Source: Mycolicibacterium frederiksbergense (lineage in GTDB: Bacteria > Actinomycetota > Actinomycetes > Mycobacteriales > Mycobacteriaceae). From it: a stretch of 64,000 nucleotides of DNA. Both the position numbers and the translations under genes were made by a program. Positions 57,827-64,000 of the stretch are shown piece after piece; the first letter of the stretch is position 1; the number at the start of each line of letters is the position of its first letter. The stretch spans positions 4,138,249 to 4,202,248 of the forward strand of contig NZ_CP038799.1 of assembly GCF_012223425.1 (NCBI RefSeq). The letters are read 5' to 3'. The notes below the pieces were generated by a model, which worked only from the letters and a program-made list of their open reading frames with translations, was not told where the DNA came from and ran no database searches.

Positions 57827-59662
57827 CTAACCGTGATCGGGCTGGTGGCGGGGGACCGCCGACAGCAGACGGCGGGTGTAGTCGTGTTGCGGTGCGTCGA
57901 ACACAGCCTCGCTGTCGCCCTGTTCGACGATGCTGCCCTTGTGCATGACGGCCACCCGGTGCGCCAGGTGCCGCACCACCGACAGGTCGTGGGAGACGAA
58001 CAGGTAGGCCAGCCCGAAACGCTCCTGCAGGTCCAGCAGCAGGTTGATGATGCCGGCCTGGATCGACACGTCCAGGGCCGACACCGGCTCGTCCAGCGCC
58101 AGGATCTTGGGCTGCAGCGCCAGTGCCCGTGCGATGCCGATGCGTTGTTTCTGCCCGCCGGAGAACTCCGCGGGGTAGCGGCCGGCGTCCTCGCGGCGCA
58201 ACCCGACCAGGCTCAGCAGCTCGGCTACCCGTTCCTCGGTCGCTGCGCGATCGAAACCATTGGCGCGCAGCGGTTCTGCGAGCACATCCAAGACCGGTAG
58301 CCGAGGGTCCAGGGACGCGACAGGATCCTGGAACACCACCTGCAGATCGCCGCGCAACCGCCGCCGGCCGCGGCTGTCCAGTGTCGCCACATCGGTGCCG
58401 AGGACCTCGATGCTGCCGGACTGCGGGGCGGTGAGTTCGAGAATCTGATGCAGCGTCGTCGATTTGCCGGACCCGGATTCGCCCACGATGCCCAGGGTGC
58501 GGCCCTGGTGCAGGTCGAAGCTGACACCATCGACCGCGCGCACCTCGCCCACGCGGCGACGGAACACCACGCCCTTGGTCAGCGCGTAGGTCTTGGCCAG
58601 TTCGCGCACCCGCAGCACGATCTCGCCGGTGCCTGCGGCCGAATCCGCCGGCGGCGTGCGTGGCACCCCGTAGATATCGGCCGCGCTGCGCCCGCCGACC
58701 TGGTCGCTGTGGATGCAGGCGACCTGGTGGGTGGGGCCGATCGTGACGAGTTCCGGTTCGGCGGTGCGGCACTCGTCGGTCGCCAGCGGGCAGCGCGGGG
58801 TGAACGGGCAGCCCGGTGGCAGAGCCGCCAGCGACGGTGGCGCCCCCGGGATGGGCACCAAACGCTCGCCGCGGGGTGCGTCCAGGCGCGGCGCCGAGCC
58901 GAGCAACCCTGCGGTGTACGGCATCCGGCGGTTTCGGTACAGCTCGGCCACCGGTGCGGTCTCGACAGCACGGCCGGCGTACATCACCAGTGCGCGGTCG
59001 GCGAACTCGGCGACGACCCCGAGATCGTGGGTGATGATCAGCACGCCGGCGCCGGTGACATCGCGTGCCGTGCGCAGCACGTCGAGAATCTGGGCCTGCA
59101 CGGTCACGTCGAGCGCCGTGGTCGGCTCATCACAGATCAGCAGGTCCGGGTCGTTGGCGATGGCGATGGCGATGACCACGCGTTGCCGCTCGCCGCCGGA
59201 CAATTCGTGCGGGAACGCCCGGGCGCGTTGTTCGGGCTGGGCGATGCCGACCAGTTCGAGCAACTCGATCGCGCGGGTCCGGGCCTGCCGGGCGCCGATA
59301 TCGCGCCGGTGGATCCGGATGGCCTCGGCGATCTGATCGCCGACGGTATAGACCGGGGTCAGAGCCGACATGGGATCCTGGAAGACGGTGCCGATCCGGG
59401 CGCCGCGGATGCGCGACATCTGCGCGTCCGGCAGCCCGATGAGCTCATCCCCGTGCAGCTTCACCGAACCGGATACCTCGGCGAATTCGGGCAGCAGCCC
59501 GATGACAGCCATTGCACCGGCTGATTTTCCCGCCCCGGATTCCCCCACCAGCGCGACGACCTCGCCGGAGTCCACGTGATAGTTCAGGCCGCGCACGGCG
59601 GCGACGGTTTCGGTGTCGGTGGGAAACTCGACCCGCAGGTCGCGCACGTCCAGCAGCGTCAT
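57827..59662 (-). CDS. oppD: Oligopeptide ABC transporter double ATPase OppD
   Basis: A 611-residue protein carrying two complete ATPase domains, the Rv1281c architecture, with OppD-like and OppF-like halves fused. First half: GESGAGKSAGAM, LSGGERQRVVIAIAI and LLICDEPTTALDVTVQ, then the C-terminal OppD extension with CPFTPRCPLATDEC, whose cysteines may hold an Fe-S cluster as in other DppD/OppD proteins. Second half: GESGSGKSTTLHQI, FSGGQKQRIGIARALA and ILALDEPVSALDVSIQ. It drives peptide uptake through OppBC. The start overlaps the oppC stop (ATGA). Confidence 0.95.
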   Translation of the reverse strand: MTLLDVRDLRVEFPTDTETVAAVRGLNYHVDSGEVVALVGESGAGKSAGAMAVIGLLPEFAEVSGSVKLHGDELIGLPDAQMSRIRGARIGTVFQDPMSALTPVYTVGDQIAEAIRIHRRDIGARQARTRAIELLELVGIAQPEQRARAFPHELSGGERQRVVIAIAIANDPDLLICDEPTTALDVTVQAQILDVLRTARDVTGAGVLIITHDLGVVAEFADRALVMYAGRAVETAPVAELYRNRRMPYTAGLLGSAPRLDAPRGERLVPIPGAPPSLAALPPGCPFTPRCPLATDECRTAEPELVTIGPTHQVACIHSDQVGGRSAADIYGVPRTPPADSAAGTGEIVLRVRELAKTYALTKGVVFRRRVGEVRAVDGVSFDLHQGRTLGIVGESGSGKSTTLHQILELTAPQSGSIEVLGTDVATLDSRGRRRLRGDLQVVFQDPVASLDPRLPVLDVLAEPLRANGFDRAATEERVAELLSLVGLRREDAGRYPAEFSGGQKQRIGIARALALQPKILALDEPVSALDVSIQAGIINLLLDLQERFGLAYLFVSHDLSVVRHLAHRVAVMHKGSIVEQGDSEAVFDAPQHDYTRRLLSAVPRHQPDHG

Positions 59663-60543
59663 GAGCGCCGCCGCCTCGGCCGTGCCGCCGGGTCGATCGC
59701 GTCACGCAGGCCGTCGCCGATCAGGTTGGCGCACAGCACGATCAGTACCAACACCCCGGCCGGGAACAGGAATACCCAGGGGAACGTCGTCACGGATCTG
59801 GTGCCGTCGGCGATCAGGGTGCCCAGCGAGACGTCGGGCGGTTGCACACCGAACCCGAGGAAGCTCAGCCCGGTCTCGGCCAGGATCGCGATGCCGACGT
59901 TCAGCGCGGTGTCGATGATCAGGATGGATGCCACGTTCGGCAGGATGTGGCGGACGATGATCCGCCAGTTGGACACGCCCATGTACCTTGCTGCGGAGAC
60001 GAATTCGCGTTCCCGCAGGCTCATCGTCATGCCGCGTACGATGCGGGAACTGATCATCCAGCTGAACACCGAGAGCAGCAGGATCAGCCACAGGACGCTC
60101 CCGGATTCGCGGGTACGTGGCGTCACGATCGCGATCAGCAGGAAGCTCGGGACAACCAGCAGCAGATCGACGATCCACATCAGGGCGCGGTCGCGCCAAC
60201 CGCCGAAGTACCCGGCCACCGCGCCGACGGTCGCGGCGATCACCGTGGAGATGAACGCCACGGCAACGCCGATCAGCAGCGACTTCTGCATCCCGCGCAG
60301 GGTCTGGGCCAGCAGGTCCTGGCCGATCGAATTGGTGCCGAACCAGTGCGTCGTCGACGGCGGCTGCTGCAGCGCGTAGTAGTCCAGATCGGTGTGGGAG
60401 TAGGGCAGCAGTGGCGGCAAGACCCAGCAGCTGACGAACAGCAGGCTCAGCAGGGCGAGCGAAATCACCGCGGGCCGGTTGCGCAGGAACCGGCGCAGCA
60501 CCAGAGTGCGCCGGGACACGAATTGGTACTCGGTGTCTGTCAT
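59659..60543 (-). CDS. oppC: Oligopeptide ABC transporter permease OppC
   Basis: A 294-residue inner-membrane permease. The N-terminal helix (PAVISLALLSLLFVSCWVLP) and OppC-specific HWFGTNSIGQDLLAQTLRGM precede the transporter core; REREFVSAARYMGVSNWRIIV is the EAA loop that contacts OppD, and LILAETGLSFLGFGVQPP-type sequence lies near the end. It overlaps oppB and oppD by 4 nt on either side (ATGA junctions). Confidence 0.95.
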   Translation of the reverse strand: MTDTEYQFVSRRTLVLRRFLRNRPAVISLALLSLLFVSCWVLPPLLPYSHTDLDYYALQQPPSTTHWFGTNSIGQDLLAQTLRGMQKSLLIGVAVAFISTVIAATVGAVAGYFGGWRDRALMWIVDLLLVVPSFLLIAIVTPRTRESGSVLWLILLLSVFSWMISSRIVRGMTMSLREREFVSAARYMGVSNWRIIVRHILPNVASILIIDTALNVGIAILAETGLSFLGFGVQPPDVSLGTLIADGTRSVTTFPWVFLFPAGVLVLIVLCANLIGDGLRDAIDPAARPRRRRS

Positions 60544-61517
60544 CCCACGCGCACCCTGGGGTCGAGGGCCGCATAGATGACATCCGACAGCAGACCGGCG
60601 AGCAGGATCGTCACCCCGGTGAAGACGGTGATGGCGACGACGATATTGGTGTCCTGGGTGGTGATGCCCTGAATCACCCACTCGCCCATGCCGTGCCAGC
60701 CGAAGATCTTCTCGACGAACACCGCGCCGGTGAACAGTCCGCCGACGCTGTAGGCGAACAGCGTGGCCATCGGGATCAGCGCGGTGCGCAGGCCGTGTTT
60801 GAACAGCGCCTGCCTGCGGGTGAGCCCCTTGGCGCGCGCCGTGCGGATGAAGTCCTGCCCCAGCACATCCAGCATGGCGTTGCGCTGGTAGCGGCTGAAC
60901 CCGGCGATGGAGGCCAGCGCGAGGGTGAAGGTCGGCAGCACCAGATGCTGTACCCGGTCCACGAACTGGTTCCACCACCCGCCCATCGCGTCGGGCGATG
61001 TCTCCCCGGTGTATTCGAACAATTGCACCCCGAGTATCGAATTCACCTTCAGCGCGCCGAGGATCAGCAGGTTGGCCACCACGAACGTCGGAGCGCTGAG
61101 GATGAGCAGCGAGGCCACCGTGATCGCGCGGTCGGAGAAGCGGTACTGCCGGATGGCGCCCCACGCGCCGACGACGACGCCGATGAGCGTGCCGATGACC
61201 GACCCGATCAGCACGAGCCGCAGGCTCACCCCGATGCGCCGCCACAGTTCGTCGGTCACCGGCTGCCCCGTCACGGTGGTGCCGAAATCGCCGTGGACGG
61301 CACCGCTCACCCAGTCGAGGTAGCGCACCGGAATCGGCTTGTCGAGATTGAGCTCGGCGGCCTTGGCGTCGATGACGACCTGGGGCGGGCGCGGGTTGCG
61401 TTCCAGCAGGCTGTCCAGTGGGGAGAATGTCAGCGATGTCAGCGTGAAGGTGAGGATCGAGGCCAGCGCCAGCAGCACGACGTAGTTGAGCAGCCGGCGC
61501 GCCAGGAACCGGGTCAT
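60540..61517 (-). CDS. oppB: Oligopeptide ABC transporter permease OppB
   Basis: A 325-residue permease, first gene of oppBCDA and the same length as Rv1283c. It has six predicted helices, the OppB N-terminus FLARRLLNYVVLLALASILT, the DFGTTVTGQPVTDELWRRIGV loop and the EAA motif in FIRTARAKGLTRRQALFKHGL. The ATG at 61517 starts the operon; the 170 bp upstream hold GGGG-rich heptamer repeats and should carry the promoter. Confidence 0.95.
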   Translation of the reverse strand: MTRFLARRLLNYVVLLALASILTFTLTSLTFSPLDSLLERNPRPPQVVIDAKAAELNLDKPIPVRYLDWVSGAVHGDFGTTVTGQPVTDELWRRIGVSLRLVLIGSVIGTLIGVVVGAWGAIRQYRFSDRAITVASLLILSAPTFVVANLLILGALKVNSILGVQLFEYTGETSPDAMGGWWNQFVDRVQHLVLPTFTLALASIAGFSRYQRNAMLDVLGQDFIRTARAKGLTRRQALFKHGLRTALIPMATLFAYSVGGLFTGAVFVEKIFGWHGMGEWVIQGITTQDTNIVVAITVFTGVTILLAGLLSDVIYAALDPRVRVG

Positions 61518-61687
61518 GCGGTGGCTCCGCTGCTGGGCTGCATGCGGACAGGGTAGGAGATGGACGCATCGCTGGTGCGTGAGGCGCGGCCAAGGGTGCA
61601 TTTCGGGCGCGGGCTTTCCCAGGTGAACCGGAGGTGAAATCCGGGGTCCGGGGTTTCACGCCCGGGGTCGGGGGTAACCCAGCACCC

Positions 61688-61921
61688 ATGACATCGAACA
61701 AACTGAAACTGCTGTTTGCAGGCGCGGGCGTCGGTGCAGTACTGGCCATGACCGGCCTCACCGCCGTCCAGACCACCACGTTCAGCGCTGATCCGGCGTT
61801 GCCCGAGCCCACGGTTCCCGGCGTTGTCACCGAGGTGACCGAGGCGCCCACCGAGGGGCCCACGCTGGAAGCCGAGACCCCGACCTACACCACGACCACC
61901 TCGTTGTTCCCGGCTCCCTGA
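61688..61921 (+). CDS. Small secreted or membrane-anchored Thr/Pro/Glu-rich protein
   Basis: A 77-residue protein of unknown function. The N-terminus KLKLLFAGAGVGAVLAMTGL is a signal peptide or membrane anchor; no lipobox is present. The rest is disordered and rich in Thr, Pro and Glu (TEVTEAPTEGPTLEAETPTY), ending in SLFPAP. In-frame codons start at 61634, but the ATG at 61688 begins the natural signal sequence. No strong ribosome-binding site is seen. It is divergent from oppB. Confidence rests on codon pattern and the signal-like N-terminus. Confidence 0.6.
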   Translation: MTSNKLKLLFAGAGVGAVLAMTGLTAVQTTTFSADPALPEPTVPGVVTEVTEAPTEGPTLEAETPTYTTTTSLFPAP

Positions 61922-61924
61922 TCG

Positions 61925-62095
61925 CTATCTGACCAGTGACCTCGGCGGCGGGCCGGGCGGCCCGAAGCCGCCCGGCCCGCCGTTCTGGTCAGCGCGGTCG
62001 GTGGCGGCGTAGATCGCCCCACCACCGATCACTCCGATCACCACGGCCACCAGCACCGCCAGTACGCGCTGGCGTGCGTTCCACTCACCTGCCAT
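61925..62095 (-). CDS. Small single-pass membrane protein with Gly/Pro-rich tail
   Basis: A 56-residue protein: basic N-terminus (EWNARQRVL), one hydrophobic helix (AVLVAVVIGVIGGGAIYAA) and a Gly/Pro-rich end (GGPGGFGPPGPPPRS). A CAGGGTGG site precedes the ATG at 62095. It converges on the preceding small gene with 3 bp between the ends. It lies beside a two-component system whose kinase also has a Pro-rich outer loop; whether it acts as an accessory is unknown. Confidence 0.55.
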   Translation of the reverse strand: MAGEWNARQRVLAVLVAVVIGVIGGGAIYAATDRADQNGGPGGFGPPGPPPRSLVR

Positions 62096-62225
62096 ACGGC
62101 CACCCTGCAGAACGCAGCTGGGTACCGGCTGTGCGCGCGCAATCGGAAGGTGATGAGCGGACATCTCACAGCCTGCGCATAGGAATGGCACAGGGTACGC
62201 CCACCGGGGTGCCAATAATGGAGGT

Positions 62226-62963
62226 ATGACGTCCCACGAGGCAGCGGCACGTGCGGTGATGCACCGCGCCGACGGCCGGCCGATCCAGGTTCTCGTCGTC
62301 GACGACGAACCGGTGCTGGCCGAGCTGGTGTCGATGGCCTTGCGCTACGAGGGATGGGATATCGCGACCGCCGGTGACGGCGCCGGGGCCATCGAACTCG
62401 CCCGTGACAACCCGCCGGATGTGGTGGTGCTCGACGTGATGTTGCCGGACATGAGCGGGCTCGACGTGCTGCGCCGGCTGCGGGAGATGCAGCCCGGTCT
62501 GCCGTTGCTGCTGCTCACCGCCAAGGATTCGCTCGAAGACCGGATCGCCGGGCTGACCGCCGGTGGCGACGACTACGTCACCAAACCGTTCAGCATCGAG
62601 GAGGTCGTGCTGCGGCTGCGGGCCCTGCTGCGCCGCACCGGGGTGGCCAACGACGCGAGCGACGCCCAGATCGTCGTCGGAGACCTGGTGCTCGACGAGG
62701 ACAGCCACGAGGTGACCCGGGCAGGGGAACCCATTTCGCTGACCGCAACGGAATTCGAGCTGCTGCGGTTCATGATGCGCAACGCCAAGCGGGTGCTGAG
62801 CAAAGCCCAGATCCTGGACCGGGTGTGGAGTTACGACTTCGGTGGCCGGTCCAACATCGTCGAACTGTACGTGTCCTACCTGCGCAAGAAGATCGACAGC
62901 GGGCGCGAACCGATGATCCACACCCTGCGCGGCGCCGGTTACGTCCTGCGCCCGCCGCGCTGA
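62226..62963 (+). CDS. OmpR/PhoB-family response regulator
   Basis: A 245-residue regulator. The receiver domain has the acidic pocket VVDDEP (Asp 26-27), the phospho-acceptor Asp 70 in VVLDVMLPDMSG, Thr in LLLTAKDSLEDR and Lys 120 in GGDDYVTKPFSIEEV. The C-terminal winged helix shows LTATEFELLRFMMRNAKRVL, then SKAQILDRVWSYDF, VELYVSYLRKKI and TLRGAGYVLRPPR. It resembles mycobacterial regulators of the TrcR/TcrX type, but I cannot fix the ortholog. It is not part of the Rv1248c-Rv1283c order. The kinase gene begins 4 nt after its stop. Confidence 0.93.
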   Translation: MTSHEAAARAVMHRADGRPIQVLVVDDEPVLAELVSMALRYEGWDIATAGDGAGAIELARDNPPDVVVLDVMLPDMSGLDVLRRLREMQPGLPLLLLTAKDSLEDRIAGLTAGGDDYVTKPFSIEEVVLRLRALLRRTGVANDASDAQIVVGDLVLDEDSHEVTRAGEPISLTATEFELLRFMMRNAKRVLSKAQILDRVWSYDFGGRSNIVELYVSYLRKKIDSGREPMIHTLRGAGYVLRPPR

Positions 62964-62967
62964 TCCG

Positions 62968-64000
62968 ATGAGGAGCCGGCTTCTCGCACCGCGCACCTGG
63001 TCGCTGCGGATGCGGCTGCTGGTCACCCAGGTGCTGCTGTTGGCGCTGGTCTGTGTGGCCATCGGGGTCGCCACCGAATTCGCGTTGCAGCGCTTCCTGA
63101 TGCGTCAGCTGGACACCCAGGTCGTCGAGGCCGCTCGTCGCTCGGTCGGGATCATGGAATTGCCGCCGCCGCCGTTCCATCTGCCGCCCCCGCCGCCGGG
63201 TAGGCCGGCACCGCAGATCCGGTTCCGCTTCGATCCCGAGCAGGGCCCGGGCCCCGGGTTTCTCAACGCCCCGGGGCAGGCGATCAACACGGTCGGCGCG
63301 GTGATCGGGCCGGAGCGCAGCGTCCGGGCACATGAGATCGACAGCGGCGTGATCACGTCCGAGGGCGCCACCGCCGATATCAGCACCGCGGCATCGGCGC
63401 AGTTGACCCAGGTGCCGCCCGATGGCAACCCGGTCACCATGGATCTCGACGGGTTGGGTTCCTACCGGGTGATATCGGAGCAGCCGAGGCGCGGCGCGCC
63501 GACCGTCGTCGTCGGGCTGCCCACCACCGTCGTCGACGAAACCCTGTGGTGGGTGTTGCTGATGTTCTGCGTCGTCTCCGCGGCCGCGTTGGCCGCTGCC
63601 ACCGCCGCCGGGATCTGGATCATCCGACGCCAATTGGAGCCGCTGTCAAAGGTTTCCGCGGCGGCACGCAAGGTTGCCGACCTCGAGCTCGACAAGGGGG
63701 AGGTGCGGTTGCCGACACCGATCGTGCCGGTCGATCCGGACAGCGCGCACACCGAGGTCGGTCAGCTGGGCTCGGCGCTGAACCGGATGCTGGACCGCAT
63801 CGCCGGGGCGTTGTCCGCGCGCCACGCCAGCGAGACCCGGGTCCGGCAGTTTGTCTCCGATGCCAGCCATGAGCTGCGCACCCCGCTGGCGGCCATTCGC
63901 GGCTATACCGAACTGGCGCAACGCAAACGGGATGAGCTTCCCGAGGATGTCGCGCATGCGATGAGCCGGGTGGAATCCGAGACCCAGCGTCTCACCACCC
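62968..64000 (+). CDS. Sensor histidine kinase, partial (cut by window end)
   Basis: The first 344 residues of a membrane sensor kinase. Topology: a basic N-terminus, a first helix about residues 17-38 (LLVTQVLLLALVCVAIGVAT), an extracytoplasmic domain of about 150 residues and a second helix about 191-215 (WWVLLMFCVVSAAALAAATA). The outer domain contains a proline cluster (ELPPPPFHLPPPPPGRPAP) that is unusual for a sensor. A HAMP linker follows, then the dimerisation/phosphotransfer region with FVSDASHELRTPLAAIRGYT, whose His near residue 301 is phosphorylated. The ATPase domain lies beyond the window. It is encoded 4 nt after its response regulator. Confidence 0.92.
   Translation, partial: MRSRLLAPRTWSLRMRLLVTQVLLLALVCVAIGVATEFALQRFLMRQLDTQVVEAARRSVGIMELPPPPFHLPPPPPGRPAPQIRFRFDPEQGPGPGFLNAPGQAINTVGAVIGPERSVRAHEIDSGVITSEGATADISTAASAQLTQVPPDGNPVTMDLDGLGSYRVISEQPRRGAPTVVVGLPTTVVDETLWWVLLMFCVVSAAALAAATAAGIWIIRRQLEPLSKVSAAARKVADLELDKGEVRLPTPIVPVDPDSAHTEVGQLGSALNRMLDRIAGALSARHASETRVRQFVSDASHELRTPLAAIRGYTELAQRKRDELPEDVAHAMSRVESETQRLTT

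Overview
The window looks like chromosomal DNA of a mycobacterium, most likely a fast-growing environmental Mycolicibacterium-type species. It is very GC-rich and full of mycobacterial gene families (Kgd, Tap, IrtAB, LprB/LprC/LprE, CYP130, an Rv1264-type cyclase, OppABCD). From memory, the core follows the gene order of M. tuberculosis Rv1248c-Rv1283c, broken by islands absent from that species at this place. The species assignment is inference; no rRNA or other marker is present.

Layout. 1-6.2 kb: 5' part of kgd, an Rv1249c-type membrane protein and two MFS exporters. 6.2-9.4 kb: a break in the ancestral order holding a DUF222-HNH (13E12-type) gene, a decayed transposase remnant and an FAD-linked D-2-hydroxyacid dehydrogenase. 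9.4-16.3 kb: a Cas4-like nuclease/RNase H/helicase fusion, lprE, deaD and a membrane acyltransferase. 16.3-24.5 kb: an iron block (stand-alone siderophore-interacting protein, irtA-irtB, IdeR boxes) wrapped around the CYP130-TetR operon and a secreted protein of unknown function. 24.5-35.6 kb: aldehyde dehydrogenase, sulfatase, glycolate-oxidase-like flavoprotein, Tap efflux pump, UdgB, luciferase-like oxidoreductase, Ddn-like protein, HIT protein, a DNA glycosylase and a pH-sensing-type adenylate cyclase. 35.6-42.7 kb: a copper island (P-type ATPase, CopZ-like chaperone, DUF305 lipoprotein around a CsoR-like site), an AIM24 protein, two small genes and a molybdopterin oxidoreductase. 42.8-52.1 kb: paired ABC exporters, lprB-lprC, a SixA-like phosphatase and an SbcD/SbcC-like pair. 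52.1-56.2 kb: a flavin monooxygenase plus DszC-like flavoprotein pair and an alpha/beta hydrolase. 56.1-61.5 kb: oppBCDA. 61.6-64 kb: two tiny secreted or membrane proteins and a two-component system whose kinase runs off the end.

Genes are tightly packed. Many neighbours overlap at ATGA, GTGA or TGATG junctions (copZ-ATPase, irtA-irtB, cyp-tetR, lprB-lprC, oppBCD, the exporter pair), and several convergent pairs overlap at their 3' ends. Several genes appear to have leaderless GTG starts (TANNNT box 6-7 nt before the start codon). No tRNA, rRNA or CRISPR array was seen.

The least explained signals are: a ladder of 8-bp repeats, each a start-stop codon pair, in front of a gene with a ribbon-helix-helix-like domain (39968-39993); a short repeat inserted in frame in two unrelated genes; a perfect 22-bp hairpin between two flavoenzyme genes; a secreted unknown protein that shares an IdeR-box region with irtA; and the remnant-bearing island at 6.2-9.4 kb.
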